Shown here one piece after another: positions 47,609 through 56,313 of a stretch of 64,000 bases of DNA. Position 1 is the first letter of the stretch. The number at the start of each line of letters is the position of its first letter. This DNA is from Ruminiclostridium hungatei (GTDB lineage Bacteria; Bacillota; Clostridia; Acetivibrionales; DSM-1351), in the NCBI RefSeq assembly GCF_002051585.1, contig NZ_MZGX01000031.1, positions 1 to 64,000 of the forward strand, written 5' to 3'. Below the pieces are notes generated by a model. That model did no database searches. It had not been told where the DNA came from and saw only the letters and a program-made list of their open reading frames with translations. Made by a program: the position numbers and the translations under genes.

Positions 47609-48508
47609 ATGAAAAATATCATAAGAGTCGGAACAAGGGAAAGTGCGCTGGCGCTGGCTCAAAGCAGGCTGGTTGTGAGCCTCCTGAGCGGAAGATACCC
47701 CCAACTTGAATTTGAACTTGTGGGCATGAAAACCAGGGGCGATGTTTTATTGGATACAAGGCTGGACCTCATAGGTGGAAAAGGACTTTTTGTAAACGAA
47801 ATCGAGAATGCACTTATTGAAGGCAGGTTGGATATGGCTGTCCACAGCATGAAGGATATGCCTGCCGTTATGCCGGAGCAGTTGATTTTAGCTGCAGTTT
47901 CGGAAAGGGAAGATCCCAGGGATGCCTTGATAACCATGAACGGAAAAGGACTGGATTCACTGCCGCAGGGTTCTGTAGTTGGGACCAGCAGTATAAGGCG
48001 GGAGGTTCAGCTCATGAGCCTGAGGCCCGATATCAGGGTTAAACAGCTCAGAGGGAATGTGCTTACCAGGCTGGATAAACTGGCCGCCGGTGAATATGAT
48101 GCCATAGTTCTTGCAGCCGCAGGAATGAAAAGGCTGGGGCTTTCGGAGAGATGTACCCATTATTTCAGGGCGGAGGATATGATTCCCGCCATTGGACAGG
48201 GGATTCTTGGCATCCAGGTCAGGAAGGGCGGAGAGCTTCAAGCGCTGGTTGAGTCCATAAACTGCGGCGACTCCTGGCTTGCATTGGAGGCGGAGAGAAG
48301 GTATATGCTCCGGCTTAACGGCGGCTGCACCACACCCATTGCCGCCCATGCCGTAATCAGCGGAGACAGCATGAAGATAACGGGGATGCTTTGGGACGGC
48401 AGCAGGATAATCAGGGCGGCTGCAGAAGGAGACAAGCAGCAGGCGGCTCAACTTGGAGAAAGGCTTGCTGATATGGTGCTTGATAGGACAAAGTGCAATT
48501 CAGATTAA
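47609..48508 (+). CDS. hemC: Hydroxymethylbilane synthase
   Basis: Joins four porphobilinogen units into hydroxymethylbilane, 299 residues. It begins with the family signature IRVGTRESALALAQS, has VHSMKDMP and GTSSIRREVQL (substrate-binding Arg residues), and the dipyrromethane-cofactor Cys in LNGGCTTPIAAHA (about 240). ATG 47609 was chosen, 11 bases after GGAGG; the frame is open from an ATG at 47591 that overlaps the ribosome-binding site. Confidence 0.95.
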   Translation: MKNIIRVGTRESALALAQSRLVVSLLSGRYPQLEFELVGMKTRGDVLLDTRLDLIGGKGLFVNEIENALIEGRLDMAVHSMKDMPAVMPEQLILAAVSEREDPRDALITMNGKGLDSLPQGSVVGTSSIRREVQLMSLRPDIRVKQLRGNVLTRLDKLAAGEYDAIVLAAAGMKRLGLSERCTHYFRAEDMIPAIGQGILGIQVRKGGELQALVESINCGDSWLALEAERRYMLRLNGGCTTPIAAHAVISGDSMKITGMLWDGSRIIRAAAEGDKQQAAQLGERLADMVLDRTKCNSD

Positions 48509-48549
48509 ATATTGCACTACAGTTTAAATTATCCGTTTTGGAGGAAAAT

Positions 48550-50097
48550 ATGGCTGGCAAGGTATATATAATAGGAGTTGGTCCCGGTGATTACAAGCTT
48601 CTGACTTTAAAGGCGGCAGAAGCAATCAGAAAATCAGAAGTCATAGTATATGACAGGCTTATAGACAGCAAAGTACTGAGCTTTGCCGGTCCGGGTGCGG
48701 AATTTGTAAATGTGGGAAAGCAGCCCCGGCATCACAGGGTACCTCAGAAGGAAATAAACAAAATACTTTTAAAATATGCAATGGAGGGAAAAACCGTAGC
48801 CAGGGTCAAGGGGGGCGATCCGTTTCTGTTTGGCCGGGGCGGGGAGGAATGCCACTGCCTGCAGCAAAACGGGATTGAGTTTGAGGTTGTTCCCGGGATT
48901 ACTTCGGCGATTGCAGTACCTGCATATGCGGGGATTCCTGTAACACACAGGGAGCATGCCTCTTCCCTTCATATCATAACCGGACATCAGGCGGCTTTTG
49001 GTGAAGGCGATGCTGTTAATGAAATCGACGGCGACAAGGATAGTGAAAGCCTGATTTCCTGTGATTTTAAAGCTTTGGCACTGCAGGAGGGGACACTGAT
49101 TTTTCTTATGGGGGTTAAAAATCTCAAAGAGATAACCACAGGTCTTATAAGTGCCGGTAAACCCTCACAAACACCTGCGGCTGTCATAGAAAACGGAACC
49201 AGGCCGGAGCAGAGAACTGTATTTGGAACACTTTCGGATATTCATGACATATGCAGCCGGGAAGCTGTGAAATCACCTGCGGTAATAGTTATAGGACAGG
49301 TGGCCGCTCCTGAACGGAATCTGGCATGGTATGGAAAGGAACTTCTTTCCGGTAAAAGAATAGTGGTAACCAGACCGGCAGACCAGTCTGAAAAACTCGT
49401 CAGAGGTCTTGAAAGCCTTGGTGCTCATGTGACTGAATTTCCGGTAATTCACACCTCCGGACTTCAGGATTCAGGACCGCTGGATTTTGCTGTTGACAAT
49501 ATTGACCGGTATAGCTGGCTGGTTTTTACCAGCAGCAACGGTGCAGAGTTTTTTTTCAAGCAACTGCGGAAGCTGAAAAAGGATATAAGAAGCCTGAAGG
49601 ACCTGAAGCTGGCCGCTGTGGGTACGGCAACAGAGGAAACCTTGAATTCCCATGGCTTATATTCCGACTATATTCCCGGGGATTTCACAGGCGGGCAATT
49701 GCTTGAAGGACTGCTGAAACAGTTGAACAGCAGGGATAAAGTACTGCTGGTAAATTCCGAACTGGCGCGGCCGGAACTGGCAGAAGGCTTGAAGGCCAAT
49801 GGAATGAACTTTGAACAGGTATCAGCATATACCACGGGCGTTAACAATCTGAAGGACAAGCTGGAGTTTTTGCTTCCCGAAGTAGAAAAGGCTGACTATA
49901 TTACCTTTACCAGTCCTTCCTCCATAAAGGCCTTTATCTCCATAATGGGAAAAGACAAGGTTGAAAGGCTTAAGGGCCGTTTCATATGCATAGGGCCTGT
50001 TACTGCCGCTGCCGCCGAAGAAGAAGGCTTGGAGGCTGAGATTTCAGCCACCCATAACTCTGAAGGAATAATCAATAAAATAATTGAGCTTTCATAA
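48550..50097 (+). CDS. cobA-hemD: Uroporphyrinogen-III methyltransferase / synthase fusion
   Basis: Bifunctional enzyme of 515 residues. The N-terminal half (about 1-260) is the SAM-dependent uroporphyrinogen-III C-methyltransferase: VYIIGVGPGDYKLLTLKA, VARVKGGDPFLFGRGGEE and VPGITSAIAVPAYAGIPVTHR. The C-terminal half (about 265-515) is uroporphyrinogen-III synthase: RIVVTRPADQSEKLV, WLVFTSSNGAEFFF and YITFTSPSSIKAF. Fusion channels uroporphyrinogen III to precorrin-2 and siroheme. ATG 48550 follows TTGGAGGA. The frame is open upstream into hemC, but that part is not translated by any ribosome-binding site. Confidence 0.94.
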   Translation: MAGKVYIIGVGPGDYKLLTLKAAEAIRKSEVIVYDRLIDSKVLSFAGPGAEFVNVGKQPRHHRVPQKEINKILLKYAMEGKTVARVKGGDPFLFGRGGEECHCLQQNGIEFEVVPGITSAIAVPAYAGIPVTHREHASSLHIITGHQAAFGEGDAVNEIDGDKDSESLISCDFKALALQEGTLIFLMGVKNLKEITTGLISAGKPSQTPAAVIENGTRPEQRTVFGTLSDIHDICSREAVKSPAVIVIGQVAAPERNLAWYGKELLSGKRIVVTRPADQSEKLVRGLESLGAHVTEFPVIHTSGLQDSGPLDFAVDNIDRYSWLVFTSSNGAEFFFKQLRKLKKDIRSLKDLKLAAVGTATEETLNSHGLYSDYIPGDFTGGQLLEGLLKQLNSRDKVLLVNSELARPELAEGLKANGMNFEQVSAYTTGVNNLKDKLEFLLPEVEKADYITFTSPSSIKAFISIMGKDKVERLKGRFICIGPVTAAAAEEEGLEAEISATHNSEGIINKIIELS

Positions 50098-50133
50098 GGC
50101 AGCAGGAATAATTATTTTCACCAGGAGGTAAAA

Positions 50134-51102
50134 ATGGAACTGGCAAAAAGACCAAGAAGACTCAGAACCAGTGAGGGTATAAGAAAGCTGGCAAGAGAGA
50201 CGAGCTTAAACATTGATGACTTTATTTATCCCATGTTCGTTGTTGAAGGCAGCGGTATTGAAAAGGAAATTCCCTCCATGCCGGGTATAATGCATTACTC
50301 AGTGGACAGGCTGCTTCGGGAACTGGAAAATGTACAAAAAGCCGGTATACCTGGTGTAATACTGTTTGGAATTCCTGATGAAAAGGACGAGACAGGAACA
50401 GGAGCCTTCTTAAGTGACGGAATAGTTCAAAAGGCACTCAGGGAAGCCAAAAAGAGGTATCCAGAGCTGCTGTTTTCAGCGGATTTGTGCCTGTGTGAAT
50501 ATACCAGCCATGGACATTGCGGAATAATCAAGGATGAAAAAATTGATAATGATCTTACCCTGGATATATTGGCAAGAGCTGCAGTAAGCCTGGCAGAAGC
50601 AGGAGCGGATATAATCGCGCCTTCGGATATGATGGACGGAAGGGTTGGGGTTATCAGAAAGGCTCTTGACAGCCAGGCCTTTACCGACAGGGCAATAATG
50701 GCCTACAGTGTAAAATATGCCTCCTCCTTCTACGGACCTTTCAGGGATGCTGCGGGCTCCACTCCTGCCTTCGGTGACAGGAAAACCTATCAGATGGATT
50801 ATCACGGAAGAAAGGAAGCCATGAGGGAAATTGAGCTGGACATAGCTGAGGGTGCGGACATAATCATGGTGAAACCGGCACTCGCATACCTGGACATTTT
50901 GCACCAGGCAGCCACAAGGTTTGATTACCCGCTGGCAGCCTATAATGTAAGCGGTGAATACTGCATGATAAAAGCTGCAGCCCAAAAGGGCTGGATTGAC
51001 GAAAGGGGTGCTGCTCTGGAGGCGTTGACCGCTATAAAAAGAGCAGGTGCCCAGATAATCATCAGCTACTTTGCAAAGGATGCGGCACTCTGGTTAAAAT
51101 AA
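50134..51102 (+). CDS. hemB: Porphobilinogen synthase (delta-aminolevulinate dehydratase)
   Basis: Condenses two 5-aminolevulinate molecules, 322 residues. RPRRLRTSEGIRKLARET opens the protein. The zinc-type Cys motif DLCLCEYTSHGHCG (about 117-130), DMMDGRVGVIRKALD, the Schiff-base Lys in YSVKYASSFYGPFRDAAGS (about 193) and in IIMVKPALAYLD (about 246) are present. The three Cys indicate a zinc-dependent enzyme. ATG 50134 follows CCAGGAGGT. Confidence 0.95.
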   Translation: MELAKRPRRLRTSEGIRKLARETSLNIDDFIYPMFVVEGSGIEKEIPSMPGIMHYSVDRLLRELENVQKAGIPGVILFGIPDEKDETGTGAFLSDGIVQKALREAKKRYPELLFSADLCLCEYTSHGHCGIIKDEKIDNDLTLDILARAAVSLAEAGADIIAPSDMMDGRVGVIRKALDSQAFTDRAIMAYSVKYASSFYGPFRDAAGSTPAFGDRKTYQMDYHGRKEAMREIELDIAEGADIIMVKPALAYLDILHQAATRFDYPLAAYNVSGEYCMIKAAAQKGWIDERGAALEALTAIKRAGAQIIISYFAKDAALWLK

Positions 51103-51117
51103 GGAGACAATTGACAA

Positions 51118-52410
51118 ATGAATAATTTTTTTAAGTCAAAGGAAGTATTTGATAAATCCTGCAAGCTGATGCCGGGCGGTGTTAACAGCCCTGTAAGGGC
51201 ATACCGCTCCGTGGGGCTTGTACCTCCCGTTGTTAAAAAGGGCAAAGGTTCCAGAATATTTGATTTGGACGGAAATGAGTACATTGACTACGTGTGCTCC
51301 TGGGGCCCCATGATTCTGGGACACGCCCATCCCCAGGTCATCGGAGCAATAAAAGCTGCTGCGGAAAATGGAACCAGCTTTGGAGCACCTACAGAAAATG
51401 AATTGCTGCTTGCGGAGCTTATATCCGATGCAATACCTTCAATGGAGATGCTGAGGCTGGTAAGCTCGGGCACCGAGGCGGCAATGAGTGCAATACGGGC
51501 AGCCAGAGGCTATACCGGGCGTGATCTGGTGGTGAAGTTTGAAGGCTGCTATCACGGTCACAGCGACGGTTTGCTGGTCAAGGCCGGGTCAGGAGCATTA
51601 ACGGCAGGTGTACCTGACAGTGCGGGAATTCCTGCGGATTATTCAAAAAATACTATTGTTGCAGAATATAATAATATTGAAGGCCTGGAGCAGCTATTCA
51701 AAAACGCTGGAAACAACATTGCGGCTGTTATAATTGAGCCGGTGGCAGCAAACATGGGACTGGTCCTGCCGGAAACTGATTTTCTCAAGGAGCTGAGGAG
51801 CTTGACCGGACGTTATGGCTCCCTTCTGATATTTGATGAAGTGATAACAGGTTTCCGGATGGCCTATGGGGGTGCCCAGGAGCTATTCGGCATCAAACCC
51901 GATCTTACGGTGCTTGGGAAAATCATAGGCGGAGGAATGCCTGTGGGTGCATATGGAGGAAGAAGAGAAATAATGGAAAAGGTTGCTCCCCTGGGCCCCG
52001 TGTATCAGGCAGGTACTCTGTCCGGGAATCCGGTTGCTGTTGCGGCGGGAATAAGCACCTTGAGCATCATAAAAAATACGGAGGATTTTTACCGCCGTCT
52101 GGACCAGCTTGGCCAATCGCTTCAGGAGGCTTATGAGCAGGCCGCTTCAAGCTGTGGCATTGATATAACCATAAACAGGCTGGGCTCTCTTATGAGTGTA
52201 TTTTTTACCGGACAACGGGTGGCTGACTATGACACTGCCCTGAAATCAGATTTGAACAGATTTAAAAAATACTTTTCCCTGATGCTTGAGGAGGGTATTT
52301 ATATAGCACCGTCACAGTTTGAAGCTTTGTTCATATCCTATTCTCATACGGAAGCAGATATGGAAAAAACACGAGCTGCCATAAAAAAGGTATTCTCCCG
52401 GCTCCAGTGA
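51118..52410 (+). CDS. hemL: Glutamate-1-semialdehyde 2,1-aminomutase
   Basis: PLP enzyme that makes 5-aminolevulinate from glutamate-1-semialdehyde, 430 residues. Motifs are MPGGVNSPVRAYRSVG, SWGPMILGHAHPQVI, SSGTEAAMSAIRAARGYTGR, FDEVITGFRMAYGGAQ and the PLP Lys in LGKIIGGGMPVGAYGG (about 265). ATG 51118 lies 10 bases after GGAGA. It ends the tetrapyrrole operon. The 240 bases after it hold only a weak long-loop inverted repeat, GCCCTGTG (52460-52467) with CACAGGGC (52516-52523). Confidence 0.95.
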   Translation: MNNFFKSKEVFDKSCKLMPGGVNSPVRAYRSVGLVPPVVKKGKGSRIFDLDGNEYIDYVCSWGPMILGHAHPQVIGAIKAAAENGTSFGAPTENELLLAELISDAIPSMEMLRLVSSGTEAAMSAIRAARGYTGRDLVVKFEGCYHGHSDGLLVKAGSGALTAGVPDSAGIPADYSKNTIVAEYNNIEGLEQLFKNAGNNIAAVIIEPVAANMGLVLPETDFLKELRSLTGRYGSLLIFDEVITGFRMAYGGAQELFGIKPDLTVLGKIIGGGMPVGAYGGRREIMEKVAPLGPVYQAGTLSGNPVAVAAGISTLSIIKNTEDFYRRLDQLGQSLQEAYEQAASSCGIDITINRLGSLMSVFFTGQRVADYDTALKSDLNRFKKYFSLMLEEGIYIAPSQFEALFISYSHTEADMEKTRAAIKKVFSRLQ

Positions 52411-52587
52411 CTAGTCCGGGAGGTTAAGAGTGGATGTTTCCGGGCCGGCATGGTCGCCTGCCCTGTGAAATATGCACTTTTTTTATTGTCAGAGAGTATG
52501 AATTTTCATTGGGCTCACAGGGCCTTGCATTGTAAGGGTCATTCAAGATGGCTTTTCAGGTGTTATTTAAATATTTCTTAGCAAAAG

Positions 52588-52616
52588 TGAACAAAATCAA
52601 TACAGTATAAGTATAA
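52588..52616 (+). promoter_or_regulatory. Possible ECF-type promoter of the sigY-like operon
   Basis: TGAAC at 52588-52592 with AT-rich GTATAA elements at 52605-52610 and 52611-52616 resembles the TGAAC-type -35 of ECF sigma promoters, as expected if the sigma factor transcribes its own operon. The -10 is not a clear match to any consensus. The evidence is weak. Confidence 0.25.
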
Positions 52617-52650
52617 CAAACAGACGGGCATGAAACGGGGGTGAATTTGT

Positions 52651-53199
52651 TTGGGGGATGGGATACAATACCTGATCCGCAGTGCCAGGCAGGGGAACAG
52701 GCATGCTATGGCACAACTGCTGAAGGAAAACTATGAAACGGTATACAAATACTGCCTTAAATTAACCTTTAGCAGGGAGGAGGCTCAGGACATCACTCAG
52801 GAGGCCATGGCAAAGGCTGTGGAAAAGATATGTCTTTATGATGGAGAGAAATCGGCCTTCAGTACCTGGCTTGTAACTATTGCCAGAAACCTGTGGCTTA
52901 CCGGACTTAAAAGAAAAAAGCTGTTTGAGAGCTACTGCAGTACGCTTGCTTTACCGGAGGGTTTTGATAATGAAATCGACAGGCTTTTTAACAATGAAGA
53001 TCTGATTAAGGCTGTCAACAACCTTTCCCAAAAGCTGAAAGCACCTGTTATTTTAAAATATAATCTTGATTATTCCTATGAGGCTATAGCTAAAACCCTG
53101 GACATACCCCTGGGAACTGTGAAGTCGAGAATTTCAAACGCATTGAAAAGTATGGGAAAGGAGCTGGATGGCGATGGACGAGGAAAAAAGAATTACTGA
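52651..53199 (+). CDS. ECF RNA polymerase sigma factor (SigY-like)
   Basis: 182-residue group 4 sigma factor. Region 2 lies at about 20-90 (YCLKLTFSREEAQDITQEAMAKA, FSTWLVTIARNLWL) and region 4 at about 120-170 (PVILKYNLDYSYEAIAKTLDIPLGTVKSRISNALKSM, a helix-turn-helix). The start is probably TTG 52651, seven bases after GGGGGTGA. Gene order after it (small YxlC-like protein, YxlD-like PLDc_N protein, ABC ATPase, ABC permease) matches the sigY-yxlCDEFG operon of B. subtilis, so this is likely an envelope or export stress regulon. Confidence 0.88.
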   Translation: MGDGIQYLIRSARQGNRHAMAQLLKENYETVYKYCLKLTFSREEAQDITQEAMAKAVEKICLYDGEKSAFSTWLVTIARNLWLTGLKRKKLFESYCSTLALPEGFDNEIDRLFNNEDLIKAVNNLSQKLKAPVILKYNLDYSYEAIAKTLDIPLGTVKSRISNALKSMGKELDGDGRGKKNY

Positions 53200-53479
53200 C
53201 GGTTTAAAGGAAATATCGGAGAAAATTGATGCTATGGATATCTCCACTCCTGATTTAATGTCTCTGATGAATTTTATTTCAGACAGGCAGGCAAGCGTTG
53301 CCGCAAAAAATAACAAGCATATGGCAATTTTCAGTTGTACGGCTCTGGCGGTCATATCCTCTCTGGCAGTCCTGTTTCAACTGTCTGCCCTGGCTTTTGC
53401 CATAGTTCAGGGTTTGCTTGTTACAGTACCGGCTGTTCTGCTTTTAATTAAAAGGGGGAAAAGGAATGAGCTTACATGA
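53168..53479 (+). CDS. YxlC-like small membrane protein (probable anti-sigma component)
   Basis: 103 residues. The N-terminal half is soluble and charged (MDEEKRITDGLKEISEKID), and the C-terminal half has two close hydrophobic segments (AIFSCTALAVISSLAVLF; LAFAIVQGLLVTVPAVLLLI) with a basic end. It overlaps the sigma-factor gene by 32 bases; ATG 53174 is an alternative start with better spacing from AAGGAG. Size, topology and place after the sigma gene match YxlC of B. subtilis. An anti-sigma or sensing role is inferred. Confidence 0.7.
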   Translation: MAMDEEKRITDGLKEISEKIDAMDISTPDLMSLMNFISDRQASVAAKNNKHMAIFSCTALAVISSLAVLFQLSALAFAIVQGLLVTVPAVLLLIKRGKRNELT

Positions 53480-53696
53480 TTTCTTAAATAATCCGCCTGT
53501 GTGGCTGGTGTTTTTGGTGGTACTGCTTGTATTCTGTCAGGGGATATGGATATTCAGGGATGCACAGAGAAGGGGCAGATTTCCATGGTTTTGGGGTATC
53601 TGGGGCATATCCAGCTTTCCTCTGCCGCTGATTGTTTATTTTTTTGCGGTTATAAGAAAAGATAGAAAGGAAATAAAAAATGCTGAAAATAGATAA
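53466..53696 (+). CDS. YxlD-like PLDc_N membrane protein
   Basis: 76 residues with two hydrophobic segments (WLVFLVVLLVFCQGIWIF; WFWGIWGISSFPLPLIVYFFAV) around the polar motif RDAQRRGRFPWFWG, the pattern of the phospholipase D nuclease N-terminal family that includes YxlD. In B. subtilis YxlD is a negative regulator of SigY, so this is a likely anti-sigma partner. It overlaps the preceding gene by 14 bases and the ABC ATPase gene by 17 bases, which implies coupled translation. Confidence 0.75.
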   Translation: MSLHDFLNNPPVWLVFLVVLLVFCQGIWIFRDAQRRGRFPWFWGIWGISSFPLPLIVYFFAVIRKDRKEIKNAENR

Positions 53697-54393
53697 GCTG
53701 TCGAAAACATATAAGAACGGTAAAAAAGCGGTGGATAATCTGTCTTTTGAAGTAGCTCCGGGAGATATATTCGGCTTCATAGGCCATAATGGTGCGGGTA
53801 AAACAACAACCATAAAGTGTGCCGCCGGACTTTTGGAATTTACTGAGGGAGAGATTTATATTGACGGGAATTCAATTAAAACCCGGGATATGGAATGTAA
53901 AAGGCTTATTGCATATATTCCGGATAATCCCGACCTGTATGAAAACCTGACCGGCATACAGTATCTTAATTTTATTTCGGATATATTCGGAATTTCAAAA
54001 AGTGAAAGAGAAAATTCCATTAAAAAATATGCTCAGGCATTTGAAATCACCTCAAGCCTTGGAGATATTATAGGTGCATATTCTCACGGCATGAAGCAGA
54101 AGCTTGCTCTCATATCCGCCTTCATCCACAAGCCCAGGCTTCTTATTCTGGATGAACCCTTTGTAGGACTTGACCCAAAGGCCTCCCACATATTAAAGGG
54201 GTTTATGCGGGAACTGTGCGACAATGGAGGCGCCATATTCTTTTCAACACATGTACTTGAGGTGGCTGAAAAGCTTTGCAATAAAATAGGCATAATAAAG
54301 GACGGAAAGCTTATAGCCTGCGGAAGGACAGATGAAGTCAAGGGTGACAGCTCTCTGGAAGAATTATTTTTGGAGTTGATTGAAAATGAATAA
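53680..54393 (+). CDS. ABC exporter ATP-binding protein (YxlF-like)
   Basis: 237-residue ATPase of the drug/peptide exporter class. Walker A GHNGAGKTTTIK (about 37-48), a signature region reading YSHGMKQKLALISAF instead of LSGGQ, Walker B LLILDEPFVGLDP and switch His in FFSTHVLEVAE are present. It pairs with the permease encoded next. The genes overlap by 8 bases. In the sigY context it is probably an efflux or envelope-stress pump. Confidence 0.88.
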   Translation: MLKIDKLSKTYKNGKKAVDNLSFEVAPGDIFGFIGHNGAGKTTTIKCAAGLLEFTEGEIYIDGNSIKTRDMECKRLIAYIPDNPDLYENLTGIQYLNFISDIFGISKSERENSIKKYAQAFEITSSLGDIIGAYSHGMKQKLALISAFIHKPRLLILDEPFVGLDPKASHILKGFMRELCDNGGAIFFSTHVLEVAEKLCNKIGIIKDGKLIACGRTDEVKGDSSLEELFLELIENE

Positions 54394-55981
54394 TACTGTG
54401 TTGCTGATAAGAGTCCAATTAATAAACTCGCTGGGAATCAATAAATTGCTGAAAGGTTCCACAAGCAAGGAAAAAGTCAAGTCGGGACTGTTTGTGGGGC
54501 TGATGTTTTTCGTGGCCGTTATGGTTTTTATACAAATGAGTGCCTATGCCTGGATTATATCTGATTTTCTGGAAAAGTATAAAGCCATGGATGTGCTTAT
54601 AATTGCAGGTACGGCACTTTCACTGCTGGTTTGCCTGTTCATGTCCATATATAAGGCCTCCGGCTATTTGTTTACATTTAAGGATTTTGATTTGCTCATG
54701 TCGCTGCCCCTGTCTGTCAGAGCAATATTAGCAGCCAAGCTGTTCATGCTTGCCGTGTCGAATATGGGCCTGTCGGTGCTCCTGGGTTTTCCGTATTTCA
54801 TGGTATATGGCATCAGAACCTCAGCCGGAGCAATATTTTATTTTCTTGCGGTTATCTTGCTGATATTGTCAAGCCTGCTGCCGTTAACCATAGGTTCTCT
54901 GATATCTTTGGGGCTTGGAAAGGTGTCCGGCAAATCAAAACGTACAAATCTTATAATGATAGTTGGTTCGTTTTTGTTTCTGCTGCTGTTTATGCTGGGC
55001 ATGTTATCCATAAATTCACTGACTGCTGCAAATCTCAAAGATATTGCAGAGAGTATTGAAAGCTTAAAAATGGTATATTACCCCTTCGGACTGATAACCC
55101 GTACACTTGCCGGGCTGAGCCTGACAGCCCTGCTGCTCTTCTGCGGGATATCAATTGCAGTTTTTGCGGTTTTTGTCCTGCTGTTTTCACGGAGTTTTAA
55201 GGCAACAAATACAAAAATGCAGGAAAAATATAAAGCCTCGGATTTTAAGATGACGGAACTCCGGGTGCAGAGCATTCCCCGGGCATTGCTTAAAAAAGAG
55301 CTCAGTCACTACTTTTCATCCTATGTATATGTTTTAAATACTGGCTTCGGAGCTGTTATGATGCTGCTTGCGGTAGTCATGTTTATCATTAACAGGGAAA
55401 AGCTTCCCCAGATGTTGTCGGTATTTCCCGTTAAGATATCGGAGGCTTTCCTGGTAACACTGACAATGGCGGCTTGTGTTTCACTCACGTGCACAACGGC
55501 CCCGTCCATTTCATTGGAGGGCAGGAAGCTTTGGATAATCAGGACACTGCCCTTGACGGCACAAGACATTTTTAAAGGGAAAATATGCCTGAACCTTGTT
55601 GTGGCTGTACCTGTGCTGCTGTTAAGCGTGACGGTGCTTGCTGCCGTTTTCAGGCTGTCTGTGTGGGAGTACCTGCTGTCGGTGGGACTGGGCTGCGCCT
55701 ACAGTATATTCATTGCCGTGACAGGGCTGATAATCAATCTTCATTTTCCCAAACTGGAGTGGACTACCCAGACTGCGGCGGTGAAGCAGAGCGCAAGTGT
55801 GATGCTTGCCATTTTCACAGGCTTCCTGTCCGTAATTTTACCCATTGTCATGCTGGTGCTGCTTAAGCCTTCGGATATTGTTGTTTTCCAACTGCTCTGG
55901 CTTGCTGTAACTGTGATTGTGGACTTTGGTGCCTATAGGTATCTGAGCGGAACAGGTGCTGCTCTGTTTAGGACCTTGTAA
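54386..55981 (+). CDS. ABC exporter permease
   Basis: Large permease of 531 residues with about 12 hydrophobic segments in two groups separated by a soluble stretch near 270-310 (ATNTKMQEKYKASDFKMTELRVQ). It is about twice the length of YxlG, as if two six-helix halves were fused, so one chain could make the whole channel. The substrate is unknown. ATG 54386 is 10 bases after TGGAG; TTG 54380 is an alternative. Confidence 0.82.
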   Translation: MNNTVLLIRVQLINSLGINKLLKGSTSKEKVKSGLFVGLMFFVAVMVFIQMSAYAWIISDFLEKYKAMDVLIIAGTALSLLVCLFMSIYKASGYLFTFKDFDLLMSLPLSVRAILAAKLFMLAVSNMGLSVLLGFPYFMVYGIRTSAGAIFYFLAVILLILSSLLPLTIGSLISLGLGKVSGKSKRTNLIMIVGSFLFLLLFMLGMLSINSLTAANLKDIAESIESLKMVYYPFGLITRTLAGLSLTALLLFCGISIAVFAVFVLLFSRSFKATNTKMQEKYKASDFKMTELRVQSIPRALLKKELSHYFSSYVYVLNTGFGAVMMLLAVVMFIINREKLPQMLSVFPVKISEAFLVTLTMAACVSLTCTTAPSISLEGRKLWIIRTLPLTAQDIFKGKICLNLVVAVPVLLLSVTVLAAVFRLSVWEYLLSVGLGCAYSIFIAVTGLIINLHFPKLEWTTQTAAVKQSASVMLAIFTGFLSVILPIVMLVLLKPSDIVVFQLLWLAVTVIVDFGAYRYLSGTGAALFRTL

Positions 55982-56115
55982 ATTTCAGCTTTTTCATATA
56001 TGGATATTCGGTATTGCAGGCATTGGGACAGTAGAGGAGGACATAAGGCTTTGTATGGAGGTGTAGCTTTGGAATGAAACAAAGTACCTCAATAATAGAT
56101 TATGTAAAACGGTAG

Positions 56116-56277
56116 CAAAAAGGTCATACCGGTGCGGAAGGAGAAGTGGAAAATGCAGCCAAAGGGTTTATTGAAGGCAGCTTGATATCCACGGACCCGG
56201 TTTGTCACGAACACAGTCATTCAGATGAATGGGGTCACTGGCTTTTGACATACGGGTGTAAAGGATGTATGATTTAA
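56116..56277 (+). pseudogene. C-terminal remnant of a NifX/NifB-family protein
   Basis: This lies in the 332-base gap after the permease (55982-56313). Reading from CAA 56116 gives 53 residues: GHTGAEGEVENAAKGF, then IEGSLISTDPVCHEHSHSD and a Cys-rich end. This resembles the end of small dinitrogenase iron-molybdenum cofactor (NifX-like) proteins: a TGAxGxVExxVxxFLxGxL segment and a CHEHxH tail. It is preceded in frame by a TAG (56113-56115), and no N-terminal half is recognisable. A Shine-Dalgarno-like GGAGGTG and an ATG near 56074 lie upstream. The rest of the gap shows nothing coding. Its link to molybdenum fits the modD gene that follows. Confidence 0.45.
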
Positions 56278-56298
56278 ATGTATAATATTTACATTTAA
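56245..56298 (+). promoter_or_regulatory. Promoter and palindromic operator of modD
   Basis: TTGACA (56245-56250), a 17-bp spacer and TATGAT (56268-56273) make a good vegetative promoter, placed inside the decayed NifX-like reading frame. Just after it, TTAAATGT (56274-56281) and ACATTTAA (56291-56298) form a perfect 8-bp inverted repeat with a 9-base spacer, covering the expected start site. It could be a repressor operator, for example one responding to metal or molybdate. Confidence 0.55.
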
Positions 56299-56313
56299 GG
56301 AAGGAGGAAGAAA

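Noticed and set aside
56281-56286. TATAAT before modD as the -10 of the TTGACA at 56245
   Set aside because: The spacer would be 30 bp; TATGAT at 56268-56273 has the right 17-bp spacing.
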